A DNA stretch of 64,000 nt from Chaetomium olivaceum. Its lineage: Eukaryota > Ascomycota > Sordariomycetes > Sordariales > Chaetomiaceae. Shown piece after piece: positions 1-11,182 of this stretch. The notes under the pieces were generated by a model that had not been told where the DNA came from, made no database searches, and saw only the letters and a list, made by a program, of their open reading frames with translations. Where the stretch lies: assembly GCA_039881045.1 (NCBI GenBank), contig JAYWVB010000027.1:124001-188000 (forward strand), given 5' to 3'. Position numbers and translations under genes: made by a program. Numbering within the stretch: the stretch's first letter is position 1; every line of letters begins with the position of its first letter.

Positions 1-266
1 ACGATTCGGGGTTTGCGGAGTCTCGCGTGACTTCCCTGTAGCTGAATGATTTGCTAGAGGGTGGTGACTTTGCCGACTCTCAGCGCCATCCAGACCCCTA
101 AGCCTCAAATGCTCGGCCGGAGACGATTCCTCCACCGGAGGCGATAACAACGATGCTTCGACGCCTGCGAGACTGCTGGATAAAGGTCGCATACTCCTGG
201 GCCGTCGGCGCGGAAGTATGAGTGGCGGACGTAGATTCTCGTTTCCGCTTCTTACTTACCAAGTGG

Positions 267-1631
267 TTAGCTTCTTCGATACTTCTCGGGCAAAGTACAC
301 TTACTGGATTCGGGAGGGGTAGGGCTAGGGGGCACTGGTGACTCGCCGGCTCTCGAGAGATCGGAATTAGGGTGCGGCAGCTTCAACGCAAACCCTTCTG
401 ATACGGAAGGCCGCAGTCCAGCCCTCGGCCGTGGCTCATCTCGGTCCGCTTTCGACACGCCAAGGCTCCTCATCTGCCTGACGACTTCTCGCCAGTGCGT
501 GATGAGCATTTCGGTGATGTTGTTTGCCATGTAAACCTTGTCAACCGCCAAAGACGATGGTTGAGCATCTCCAGGGCCTTGGATCCTCGCCTTTCTTTCC
601 TAGCATTGGGGGATGTGGCTGGAAATAGCGTCGGTCCGGGAGCGGTGTTGCCAACCTGCATGGTGTACGAAGTGAGGAGATCCCCAACGAGCAGCGGACC
701 AAAGACGATACCCAGGGCGTTGTATCCCATCAGATCAGAGGTGGGCAGCGGTCTCCCATGCTCATCCTCCCGCGGTGCCTTCTCAGCGGCACGTCCAATT
801 AGACAGAGCAGACCAAATACGGCGCATATCAAATCACGGCGGAGCCGAGATTTGACGGTGCCGATAGCTAGAGCTATGAGCCTCCGCCCTCAACTTGGTC
901 TGCTTCGTTTGGAGAAACTCCGGTTCCCCTTTAATTCGCTGTGAAGAGCAACCAGTGCGTCGAAGAGAGACAGAGACCCCAATATCCCTCCAGGTAAACC
1001 GGACAGGAGGCGCTTGAAAGTCGAAGCGACATCGTGTGGCCCGGTTTTGATGTGCGTCGGCAAATTGGGACAGCAAATGGTACTGGAAACATCGTCCGGG
1101 TCACCATCGGCACAGTAGTGGGCGTAGAGAGCATTAACTAGGCGAACTGAACCTGGTATCCGAAACACACCTCGTGTTTCTGCGCCTGCCGTTGTGTCAG
1201 CACACTACCAAAATCAGTGTCCGCGCTGCGCCTACCATGCTGTACAAGATATTGTGCAGTAGCTCGGAAGCATGTGGGGAGCACGAGAGAACACGGTGCG
1301 TATTCCGACGGTAAGTACAGTTTACTCTTGCCACAGAGGCGGACAAGAGACCGAAGATCCTCGTCCTGTAGACTGTCCTTCTTTACCCCGTTCACCACAC
1401 GCAGTGCCAAGTCGCTGATACTGCGCTTGGTCTTGATTTTCTTTTCTGATTTCGTGGAGCTGGCATCACTGGCTGTCGAAGCTTGACGCAAGAATGTGCG
1501 GGAGAACCAGCCTGGTCTCTGTTGTGATGGGGATTGGCCTGGCTATTCCGGTTTCCGTCAGTCTTCCCATGGGTACCGGGGCAAGAGGGAGAACTGACCA
1601 GCGAGGGGCTGTTCGTGTTTGACGCTAACAT
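267..1631 (-). pseudogene. RhoGAP-domain protein, frame broken at several points
   Basis: Rho GTPase-activating proteins stimulate GTP hydrolysis by Rho/Cdc42 through an arginine finger. On the minus strand consecutive pieces of one fungal RhoGAP appear in changing frames: a Ser/Lys-rich N-terminal part (1138-1491), the arginine-finger strand with FRIPGSVR and PNLPTHI (890-1168), a short middle piece (about 834-960), the core helix with DLMGYNALGIVFGPLL (470-832) and a C-terminal helix with ITEMLITHWREVVRQ (267-551). The pieces are collinear and nearly abutting, so the losses are single bases, not introns: I count at least four shifts, near 1160, 945, 890 and 550, and probably another near 1490. 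Either a decayed gene or a run of consensus errors; the intact protein chemistry between breaks favours recent damage or errors. The C-terminus below 267 was not resolved. Confidence 0.75.
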
Positions 1632-2636
1632 ACGAATGCCATGCTATATTGGTTAGTCAGTGTTCATGTCGAGGCGAGCACTAGCACAATGTTGAATCGA
1701 ACCTTCCTTGCGACCCTGTTATACTCCTGCACGAACTCATCGCGGATTTCAAGGTCGTCGGCATCGGAGAGGTCAACAAGATCCCCGCTGGACGAGGTCC
1801 AAGTCGCGCTGCTTGCATTCGCGCGCCTCTCGTGGGTTGGAACAGCGAGGTGGCTGGCCGCAGTGGGGAGAGGAAGCCGAGCCCAAGTCGATTCGGCATG
1901 GGGGGTGGTTGTTTTGGGACGGAGAATGCGTTACAGCCGGTTGACGGGGTGTCGATCGAGCGTGCAGATGCGGCATCCATTTCTTGACTCGGTGGTATTG
2001 TTGTATTAAGCAAGATCACTGTTCTGTGTCGATGCGCAAGTGGTCGGTTGCCAGGGCAAATGCGCCGCGACGAGGAAGGACGAGAGTCTAATACCGTAAG
2101 ATATGTTCATCGGTCATGGCCCATTCAGCAACAAACGGGTTGCGATGGTCTCAGAACGGGAGCTGTGGTCGGCTTTGGCTGCTGCTTCCCGTCTCGCATG
2201 CTTAAGTGGCTCGTACAGAGAAGACCGGACCAGGTCGTGCCCGGTTCCTTCCCTTAAACACAGCAAAACAAAAAAGAGATTATTAAAATAAAGTGAGAAT
2301 TTGAGGGGCAGGGTGCTGGAATCACTTGGGGCCATTCGTGGTCACCATTTTTTGGTGTAGGTCGGGTTATTGGTTACCCAGTGTACCCAGTGTTCACAAT
2401 TATGCAGTCCCAGGAAGTTTGTGTCGCATCTTTGAGAGGACAAAAAGCAGATCTATACCTTGGGTAAAGGAGAACACATGCAACCATGGTATCCGTTATC
2501 CACATCCCACCATGACGCCACGCAAATGCAAAAGAATTAACGGTAGAAGAGTAATTCCGGGAAGGGAGACGGCCCGCCGTCAGCCAGAACAGCCGACTTA
2601 CGGCAGCCAGGCACCCCATCGGGGTGGAGTACCATG
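1632..2636. other. intergenic, no gene recognised
   Basis: Region between the RhoGAP remnant and the 3' end of SNF4. Small open frames exist on both strands but none shows a recognisable domain or exon structure. It probably holds the promoter and N-terminal part of the RhoGAP gene and the SNF4 3' UTR. Confidence 0.4.
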
Positions 2637-4107
2637 TTAACCAGCCCGGATATCGTCCTCCTCCTCGCCAAACAGTAGGACGTGCTTGAGGATGTCCGAA
2701 AGCGAAATGATACCCTTGAGCCGGCTCTCGTCATCGACTACGATGAGCCGGTGAACCCTCGACTTGCGAATCGTTTCGAATATGGCATCTAGCCGGTCGT
2801 CCTCGTTACAGGTATAGATTCCGGGGAAGTCGTCGGCGCGCTTGCAGAGGGCCTCGCCGACCGATGCGGTCAGCTCGTCGTAGGCCCCGCCCTTGATGCA
2901 GGGAATGACATCGACCGCCTCGAATACGTTTAGAACCTTGTTATCCTTGTCGAGGATCGGTACCGCCGAGATGTTGTGCTTAACCATCAGGTGGATAACG
3001 TCCAGGACAGAACTGTTCATGTCCGCCGTTTCTAGGTTGGTGTAGGTGCCGAGCCCGAGCTCTCGCACTGACTTCTTGAGCAGTATCGTGTGCTTCTCGT
3101 TGTTGACCGCGATGAACTTGAGGATGCGGTACTGGGTAATGACGCTGACTACCATCTCTCGGCCCGTCTCTTCGTCGACGTCGACCAAGGGGATTCTCCT
3201 GGCCCTCGTCTTGAGCATGCGACGGCACGCTTCGTACAGCGGGCGCATTGGGTGGACCGACACCGTCTCGGGGGCAGGACGCCAATCGCTCGCTCAATAT
3301 CTGCCGGGATACTTTTTAGCTCTTCCATGTCCATCTTGACTGATGAGGGCTACCTACCGCGAAGGCTGCTAAGCCGGAACTTGTCGACTTGGTCGATCTC
3401 ATCGGGAAACTGGCAGTAGTATTGGATCACATTGATGTAATCCGTGCTCGTCAGCAAGCCGGCGAAGCTCGACTTGTTCGAATCCCATAACGGCGCTGAA
3501 ACGATACCTGCGCAATATCCGGTCAGTATTTCCTGCCCGTTGTGCTCCTCTCTGGCTCGGGGTCAACCGGCGAGGTGGGTGGCGGGGGTGGAGGTGGCGT
3601 ACCGTTTTGAATGAGAATATTCAGGCTCTTTCGGATAAGAAGCTCATTGTCGAGCACGACGAGACGAAAAGATAGTGGGAGCACATCGTAACTAGTCCGG
3701 ACTTTTAAGAACTCGCGGATGCCTCGCTAAATAAGGTGCGTATTAGCTGGGGGGCGCCAACTCTACCACGAAGCCCAGAACCCCGCATCGCAGCCTCTGT
3801 TGCTGGGAAAGCCAACGAATGCGGGGACAGAGCGGGCCAGCAGCGGTTGTCTCAGGAAGGGCATGCTCACGAGGCCTTGCATCTGCTCCTTGTCCAGGGC
3901 GCTTGGAGTCTTCTCCGACATGGTGCGACTGGGGAGCTTCGGGCGGAGGTACGACGAGGGCGCGACAAAAGGGAGCTCGTGACCGGGACGCAGGGGCAGC
4001 TGACTGCCATTTTCCCCGTCGGTAGTTGTGGTGGGAGCGAGGGCGGGCGGAGCGCTGCGGGAGCTGGGATGTGCCGCGTTGGGGGGAACACGAGGGTCGT
4101 CCATCAT
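2637..4107 (-). CDS. SNF4: AMPK gamma subunit (Snf4), CBS-domain protein
   Basis: Nucleotide-sensing gamma subunit of the Snf1/AMPK complex. Exons on the minus strand: 3871-4107, 3603-3726, 3358-3507, 2637-3300; introns of 144, 95 and 57 bp all have GT..AG borders and keep phase. Landmarks are FLKVRTSYDVLPLSFRLVVL (first CBS repeat), WDSNKSSFAGLLTSTDYINV, MRPLYEACRRML, RRIPLVD, ISAVPILD, VFEAVDVIPCIKGGAY and a last CBS repeat with HRLIVVDDESRLKGIISLSD. The start chosen is the first Met of the 5' exon (Met-Met-Asp-Asp); the N-terminus is low-complexity and poorly constrained. Oddity: the last exon needs one additional base at a run of five G (plus strand 3270-3274) to join ERAIGVLPP to TVSVHPMRP. 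In a gene this conserved that is most simply a homopolymer under-call. Confidence 0.9.
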
Positions 4108-5963
4108 TATCGTGATGGTGGAACACGCATCGGGGAAGTTCCCGTCCAGTTTGGGTCGTTTTACTGGGGCTACCTCGGGCTAAAGAGTCGAACGGACCGA
4201 AGATCGAAGGTCGGAAAGAGACCTACCCGACAAATAAATTTGGCAGATGCTGGGATTTGGCGCGAGAGAAAATTGTTTGCGGCGGCAATCGGCTGCCTCT
4301 ACGTTTCTCTACTGTTTGTATGTTTGGGGGGCCAATGCCACTGCAAGCGGCTTGGGGAGAGAAGCAGCATGGGGAATGAAAGTGACGGGAGTTGCAGTGT
4401 CAAAAAAGACCCTTGGATCTGGAGTTCTCCGCTTTTATCTGAGAATCTGGAATGGTAGGCTGAAGCCGCCCTGCGAGGGCTGCATTTGACGGGGGAGATG
4501 CACCTCGACTAAGTTAAGGTAGCGTTGACCCCTCTCGTTCTTTCGTGAGTTTGCTGAACTAATCAACTCACCACTCAGACGCTCAAATATATCGGTACCG
4601 AAAATGACGTTAGCCAGAGAACATTCAAGCCCACACTATCTATCAGGTATGTGTCTCATAATTGTAGTTCTATCTCGGTTCCCACCAAGTCAACTTATGA
4701 AATCTGGAGAGCTGGTGCGGGGAACGGAGGCGCCCTGCCAGAACAGCGCATGGATCTCAATAAGAGCCCCATCGTCGGCTTAAGTCGTAGTCGAATTCCG
4801 CTCCCGTCACTTACACCACGGCTACTGCAAATTCACACTGGACAAGTCCTATTCAAAGGAATTCGATGTCCTCAGTAGTAACAACCATGATATACCCAAC
4901 GTGTCAGCACATCAAAGCAAGAAGAGCAAAACTGTGGAAGTGTTCTGATGAATTACCACTTTAATGGGAAACCATCAAGGTCCATACAGTGCACCGTCAG
5001 TCATGCAAGGGGAGAACCCCCCGTAACATATTATAGGCAGGTAGGTAATGTACGTGCCTTAGTGAAGGATGTTTGTTAACGTCAAGTGACTGTGTGTTGG
5101 AATGGTGAGACGTTAGATCATGGGAACATCTTCCCTTTCGATGCCCCATCACGCTGAAGGTAGTCTTTTTTGGAGCAAAAAAAGTACATTTGAGATAAAA
5201 TATCCCTTTGGCCACGGTACGACTTGGATTATAATTCCAATGTCGAGTCCACCCAAGGTACCCAAGCTCGAGCCAATGTAGCTGAAATATAAGTCGGCGT
5301 TTGCCTCATACGAATAAAGAACGACATGGCATGATGGAAATGGGTTGTTGGCAAATCACCGTAAATGTTGGGCTGATTTAGATTACAATCTGTTAGGTAG
5401 CTTTTGGCACAATGGAACTGCTCGGTTATTGATTGTTGGCTGTCTTTAAGCGTTGGCTTGGCTTGTGATAAGTGCAGGTGGTGTTCTGGGGCAAAGGCCT
5501 CGGTACCTTGGTCCGTGCCCCAGTAAGCGAGGTCCCACTGACGCACGGCCGTGAATTTCGAGCCGGCTGCCGGGCGAACAAGGCAACCTAAAGGCAGCTT
5601 CGATCATTGCTTGAACTGGGGCCGGGCTTGGTTGTTGCGTCTCCTTCGATGCAGCTGACCCGCCAAAACAACCACACACCCGACCGACCGCCAGTGTCTG
5701 CCAGCGAAGCACGACCATCGCGATCGGGCATAAAGAAGACACACATCATCTCTAACCCCTTCTTTGGTACACCTCTCAACGATTCGAAGCCTTCTTGAAC
5801 CGTGTGCCTGTTGCGACGACCCACGGACCGCTTCCCGCTCGTCATCTGAATCACGAAACACCACCAGACAAACCCGCATTCATTCGAACCCGACGACTCG
5901 AAACTGCCTACGCGATCAACCCACCACGACTCTGGGACCGTTGGCGTACCCACATAAGCGGCA
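4108..5963. other. intergenic between SNF4 and VAC8
   Basis: Divergent promoter region for SNF4 (leftward) and VAC8 (rightward). The open frames here are antisense or random and show no domain. A T/C-rich stretch and adenine-rich pieces precede VAC8. I see no RNA gene or repeat. Confidence 0.4.
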
Positions 5964-8002
5964 ATGGGCATCTGCAGCTCCTCGTGCTGTGGAGGTATAA
6001 CCGCCATCTCGTCGTCCTCAAATCCCCGGCGCTAACAGGCTTAGGCAAATCCCGCGATGCCCTCTACGAGAATGTGCTCGCCGAAAACGAGCGAGAGGCC
6101 GTTGCAGACTTGCTTCAATATCTTGAAAACGTTAGAATAACCATGCTCGCCTACAGCTGATGGACACGAGCTGACCTGACCGACCCGTAGCGTGCCGAAA
6201 CCGATTTCTTCTCGGGCGAACCCCTCCGAGCTCTAAGCACCCTTGTCTATTCAGATAACATCGATCTTCAACGGAGCGCAAGTCTGACCTTCGCTGAGAT
6301 TACCGAGCGAGGTGCGTGTGCATTGCTGGGCCGAAAACTCAACGGCGGTCTGGACGAACCTCTGCACAAATTATTATGCTAACCTGGGTTGTTGATTCAG
6401 ATGTCCGAGCTGTTGATCGGGACACCCTCGGTCCTATCCTCTTTCTCCTTGAGAACTCCGACATTGAAGTGCAACGGGCTGCCAGTGCCGCGTTGGGCAA
6501 CCTTGCCGTTAACAGTAGGTCCCTCAGAGGCTACGGCTTATCTTGTAGGAAGACTGCTGACCCAAACTCAGCCGACAACAAGGTCCTGATCGTCCAACTC
6601 GGCGGGCTCCAACCTCTTATCAAACAAATGATGTCACCAAATGTCGAGGTCCAGTGCAATGCCGTTGGTTGTATCACCAACCTCGCTACGCACGAGGAGA
6701 ACAAGGCCAAGATCGCAAGGTCTGGCGCTCTGGGCCCCCTGACCAGGTTGGCCAAATCCAAGGATATGAGAGTACAGAGAAACGCTACTGGCGCTCTCCT
6801 CAACATGACACATTCTGGTATGTTGTTCAAACAACCCTGCGAGAGCCTGCGGCTAATACTTGACAGATGAAAACCGGCAGCAGCTCGTCAATGCTGGCGC
6901 CATCCCTGTCCTCGTCCAGCTCTTGTCATCCTCGGATGTTGATGTGCAATACTATTGCACGACGGCCCTGAGCAACATCGCCGTCGATGCGAACAATAGA
7001 CGGAAGCTTGCCGAGACCGAACAGCGACTCGTCCAGTATCTCGTCAACCTAACAGAATCTTCATCACCCAAGGTCCAGTGCCAGGCAGCCTTGGCCCTCC
7101 GGAATCTTGCATCGGATGAGAAGTATCAGCTCGAGATCGTCCAGGCTCACGGACTTGGCCCACTGCTTCGCCTTCTCCGGTCTTCGTATCTCCCGCTCAT
7201 CCTCTCTGCCGTTGCATGCATCCGCAATATCTCGATTCACCCCCAAAACGAATCACCCATTATCGAGGCGGGCTTCCTCAAGCCGTTGGTAGACCTGCTC
7301 GGCTCGACAGACAACGAGGAAATTCAGTGCCACGCCATCTCGACCCTCCGTAACCTAGCAGCGAGCTCGGACCGGAATAAGTCGCTTGTCCTCGAGGCGG
7401 GCGCCGTCCAGAAGTGCAAGCAGCTCGTTCTGGAGGTTCCCGTCACAGTCCAGTCCGAGATGACAGCCGCCATTGCCGTTCTTGCGCTGAGCGACGAGCT
7501 CAAGACCCATCTCCTAGAGCTTGGTGTCTTTGATGTTCTGATCCCATTGACCATGTCTCCCAGCGTTGAGGTGCAGGGGAACAGCGCCGCTGCCCTAGGC
7601 AATCTCTCCTCCAAAGGTCAGTACCACAAACCCTGTTGTTGGATAGTTTATGCTGACAAATTTACAGTGGGCGACTACAGCATTTTTGTCCAAAACTGGA
7701 TGGAGCCGAGAGACGGCATTCACGGCTATCTTAGCCGGTTCCTTGCGAGCGGGGATGCCACCTTTCAACACATTGCGATTTGGACGTTGCTCCAGCTGCT
7801 CGAGTCGGAGGACAAGAAGCTCATCGGGCTCATCGGGAAGTCAGATGACGTTGTTGACATGATTAAGCAAATTGCCAACCGCCAGATGATGGAGTCGGAC
7901 AACGAGGCCGAGGATGATGACGAAGGTGAGGTGGTCAATCTGGCCCAACGGTGCCTGGAGCTGCTGGGTCAGGGTGGGTCGAAGAGCCACATCGAAGGTT
8001 GA
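5964..8002 (+). CDS. VAC8: Vacuolar armadillo-repeat protein Vac8
   Basis: Vac8 is a lipid-anchored vacuole-membrane scaffold used in vacuole fusion and inheritance, nucleus-vacuole contacts and autophagy. Exons: 5964-5994, 6045-6130, 6191-6311, 6401-6514, 6572-6817, 6867-7616, 7668-8002; all seven join in phase and give about 560 residues, the usual family length. The 31-nt first exon encodes MGICSSSCCG: Gly2 for myristoylation and a cysteine cluster for palmitoylation. Armadillo repeats follow, for example LGPILFLLENSDIEVQRAAS, LQPLIKQMMSPNVEVQCNAV, GAIPVLVQLLSSSDVDVQYY and DLLGSTDNEEIQCHAISTLR. Six introns of 49-89 bp, one with a GTTAGA donor at 6131. The acidic C-terminus (NEAEDDDEGE) is typical. 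The start is fixed by the lipidation motif. Confidence 0.96.
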
Positions 8003-8512
8003 TAATCGCCCCCTGGTTAATGGGGGCGTAGGGTCTGTTTACCCTTGTACCCGTATACCCAGAGGTTTTTCTTGTTTTCTGTTTTTCCATTGCGCATTGT
8101 AGCGGCGTGGAGTTGGCGGCGTCTGTATTGCTCTACATACAAGGGGCGGAAGCTGGGGACTATGGGAGATGTTTACACTGCAGATGAGCATTGGGAGGGA
8201 TGTTTGGGGGGTAAGGGGACGTGGGGAGAATTTGGGTTGTTGAGTCTTGCAGAGGGCCTCAACCCCCTGCTTTGTTTTTTCTTTTGTATTATGGCGAAGA
8301 AGAGTGATACGGATGACGTCGGACAACCCGAGCACTACTACTCATACCCCGCGGTTTCCCGCGATGCCTCTTTACCCATTACCAACACGGCCGGCCTCCA
8401 CTGCTATGTGAGGCTTGGCCTGTTGGAGCTGATGTAATTAGAACCCACAATTGATACATATATACCATGTTGATGAGACTTACATTGCCCTTTTCCGAGG
8501 GACCGTCCTCGG
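8003..8512. other. intergenic between convergent genes
   Basis: Shared 3' region of VAC8 (rightward) and the IMP1 gene (leftward). Contains T/G-rich stretches suited to 3' UTRs; no gene seen. Confidence 0.4.
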
Positions 8513-9485
8513 TCAATCCTCGGTCGGGCAGTCCGCTCTCTCCATTGAGTTGGTGATCCACTTGAACTCGGAGAACGGCCTCATCGTGGCGATGACCTTG
8601 CCCCGGATTAGGGCCAGTGGCACCGGGCCGAAATACCTCGAGTCCCGAGAAGCCACCAAATTATCCCCAACAATCCAGCAATGGCCCTTTGGCACCTGAG
8701 CGGTTCTATGTCAGCGCCTCATTTCCCCAACCAATACCGCTCAGGCAAGGCAAAGCCCGAACAGCCGCGGAGAGAACGAACCTGGATCATACTCCCCCCC
8801 CCCCCCCGCCCCCCTCCCCCGCCATGCACACACCCCCCTCATCCGGCGGCGTATCCATCAGCACATAATCCCCCGGCAGACCCAACACCCGCTTTACCCC
8901 AACCTCCTCATTGATGGGGATGTTGTAGGCCACCACATCCCCGACCGACACGCCCCGCCCGAACCGGTGGAGCTTGGATACCAACAGCCACTCGCCCAGC
9001 ACCTCGAAGGTCGGCAGCATCGAGGGGCCCGACGCGGGCGCCGTCGAGATCACGTACTCCCAGATCAAGTGGGTGAAGGCGACGAATTTGAGGGTGGTGA
9101 TGATTACGCGGGCGGGGTGGCCGAACCAGGAGGGGAGGGGGCGGCCATGTGGGTTGTTGTTGGCGGGGTTTGGTGAGAGGGTGCTGGTGTGGGTGTTGGT
9201 GGTGGGCGATGGGGGTGGTGGTTGTGAAGGTGGTGGTCGTCCTGATGCTGGTGGAGGTGGTGTGATGATGATAAATGGGGGCCGGCTGGTCTGTTTGGGG
9301 AGAGTCGGAGCCTGGTTGGCCTGAGGAGGCCTCGCAGGATGGGGGTTATGGAGGGCATGAGGTATGGCGTTCGGTGAGGTCAGCGGGTCATGGTGGTGGT
9401 TTGTTTGTGAGTGAGGTTTATGAGAGATGTTGGAGTGAACGAATGGAACGGTGCAATGACATCCCGGACCTGCAGATCTTGCCAA
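8513..9485 (-). CDS. IMP1: Mitochondrial inner membrane protease subunit 1 (S26 family)
   Basis: Imp1 is a serine-lysine (S26, signal-peptidase-like) protease that removes sorting signals of intermembrane-space proteins. Exon 8782-9485 carries a membrane segment (VIITTLKFVAFTHLIWEYVI), the nucleophile box SGPSMLPT and the general-base box VGVKRVLGLPGD. Exon 8513-8695 carries HCWIVGDN and SRYFGPVPLALIRGKV. The intron is 8696-8781 (GT..AG). The two exons only join if the frame changes in a glycine-coding run: 14 C in a row at 8794-8807 (14 G on the coding strand), where one base more or less restores MIQ before the splice. A second oddity is the N-terminus: in the chosen frame it is His/Pro-rich, whereas another frame (9104-9358) begins MPSITPILRGLLRPTRLRLS, much more like a mitochondrial presequence. 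The true protein may combine both frames. Confidence 0.85.
8794..8823 (-). repeat. poly-G (coding strand) homopolymer encoding a Gly run
   Basis: A run of 14 C (plus strand) followed by further C-rich sequence interrupted by G and T. It lies inside the IMP1 coding exon and encodes consecutive glycines. Length is out of frame with the downstream exon, as expected of slippage or mis-sequencing. Confidence 0.9.
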
Positions 9486-9531
9486 GTCTCAAGCTTGCGG
9501 GAGTTGATATTCCATTGGTTCAAATTCCCCG

Positions 9532-10587
9532 ATGACAGGGGTTGCAACTTTCGCGCGAGTTCCTGCGTACCGAAAAGTTGCAACTTGCAAGAGCCCATTT
9601 GTTTCCTTTCAATCCAAATCCAAAGCCCTACTCTCCGCTCTCCGAGCTTGTTCGCTCACCATGAGGGCCTCACAATGTCTCTTCAACCCGGCCACGGCCA
9701 TTTACAAGCTCTTCATTAGCAATGCCACAGCATTTGAGAATCCGGGGCAACTGCAACGCCTGCTGCTACCCAGCCGAACCGTCCCCATCCATCCCTCCTA
9801 CTCATCACCGCCACGACGACACTTTTCCGTCTATCATGCCGCTCAAATGAACTACAAACGAAAGCCCTCAAAATACGGAAAAGACGAACCCGAAAAAAGC
9901 AATACAATGGCTGACTACAACATTGCCTTCCCGTGGATTCAGCTACGGCAGGAGGACGGCAGACTTTCCGAGCCGCAACGAACGAACCTCGTGCTCAAGA
10001 AACTCAACATGTCTGTGGATACTCTCATACTTCTCGCTGCTCCCAAGGCAGACGACATGGAAAACGGCCCGAAATACCCCATCTGCCGTATCGGAAACCG
10101 CCAGGCCGAGCGGGCGGCGGAGCTGGAGAGGTTGGCGATGAAGAGGAACGCGCCCAAGATTGTCACCAAGGAGTTGGAGATCAACTGGGCGATTGCTCCC
10201 CACGACCTACGCACGAGAATGACGCAGCTCAAGAACTTCCTTATCAAGGGGTACCAGGTCCGGGTCACTCTAAGGCACCCGAAATTAAGGAGAAAGAAGA
10301 GGGCGTCCGTAGACCAGGCGAAAGTGATATTGAGGGAAGTTGAATCAGCGGCCGCGGAAGTTCCTGGGGCCAAGGAGATCAAGCCTAGGGAGGGCGATGT
10401 GGGAGAGATGCTTGTCCTGCTTCTACAGGCGCCTCTCAAGGTTGTGAGGGCGGCGACGGAGGCGGCGTCAGCATCAGTGTCAGACTCGACGGCCACGGAA
10501 GAGACGCCGGCAGGGAAAGAGACTCCCACAGAGGAAGACACAATCTTAAACCCGATAGCAGAAGAACCAGGGTCGATGAAGGAATAA
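9532..10587 (+). CDS. AIM23: Mitochondrial translation initiation factor IF-3-like (Aim23)
   Basis: Mitochondrial IF3 homologue acting on the small ribosomal subunit during initiation. The frame is open from 9532, but the Met at 9661 (MRASQCLFN) is the likelier start because an Arg/Ser/Thr-rich mitochondrial presequence follows it and 9532 overlaps the divergent IMP1 promoter. The IF3 N-domain is seen at NTMADYNIAFPWIQLRQEDG and DTLILLAAP, then PICRI; the C-domain has KIVTKELEINWAIAPHDLRT, with a Lys/Arg-rich segment RVTLRHPKLRRKKR. A Thr/Glu-rich, poorly conserved tail ends the protein. Single exon, about 309 residues from 9661. Divergent from IMP1, so two mitochondrial genes share an upstream region of under 200 bp. 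Confidence 0.85.
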   Translation: MTGVATFARVPAYRKVATCKSPFVSFQSKSKALLSALRACSLTMRASQCLFNPATAIYKLFISNATAFENPGQLQRLLLPSRTVPIHPSYSSPPRRHFSVYHAAQMNYKRKPSKYGKDEPEKSNTMADYNIAFPWIQLRQEDGRLSEPQRTNLVLKKLNMSVDTLILLAAPKADDMENGPKYPICRIGNRQAERAAELERLAMKRNAPKIVTKELEINWAIAPHDLRTRMTQLKNFLIKGYQVRVTLRHPKLRRKKRASVDQAKVILREVESAAAEVPGAKEIKPREGDVGEMLVLLLQAPLKVVRAATEAASASVSDSTATEETPAGKETPTEEDTILNPIAEEPGSMKE

Positions 10588-11182
10588 GGATAGTTCAGTG
10601 CGGGACTCCTGTATGTAACTACAATAACTATAACATGTATGATATGATATCTCGATCTTCTCACATCTGGATATTAGAGTCTTCCCGGAGTTATAACGAG
10701 CCATGGATACCTTGAAATGGTGCACAACAACCTTCAAGTTTTAGAACTATCTATGTATGTACCTACAAATTATAGCCGGCGTATTTACCTACGTATTTAC
10801 CAACGGTACCAAAAGAGAAGCACTGAGAGCAAGGGCTTCGAGAACAATCACAGGGGTCTTTGCCCTCTGATTGGAACCCCCACTGCATGATTGCGGGGCG
10901 CGGGGCAAGGCTGCGGCATGTACTCTTTGTGACTCAATTCCCCCAATTCCAAACTCGAGAGATCAAAAATCACTTGATCGCAAAACAACACTGCACGATA
11001 TTGCTAAAACCGAAACCCGATCTTTGAAAAGTGACACGGACCTCCTTCCAGTGGATCTCAAATATCGACCAGAAATCACAATCGGAGCAAACGCTTCTCC
11101 ATCACTTCCTGCCCCCGCGCACCACTCATTCCCGAAGCGTCCACCCCTCCTCACAAGGCACCTGGCACCAATTACTCAAATT
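10588..11182. other. intergenic / 5' leader of eIF2B delta
   Basis: Region between AIM23 and GCD2. A frame open in phase with GCD2 begins at 10871, but its translation is not conserved-looking, so it is treated as leader. An A/T-rich block at 10740-10800 could hold promoter elements. Confidence 0.4.

Noticed and set aside
3736..4458. Long plus-strand frame opposite SNF4
   Set aside because: It is antisense to the N-terminal SNF4 exons, has no domain and no splice context; it is a composition shadow.
10871..11182. Possible longer N-terminus of eIF2B delta
   Set aside because: In frame but unlike the family N-terminus; the Met at 11183 begins the expected Lys/Ala-rich region.
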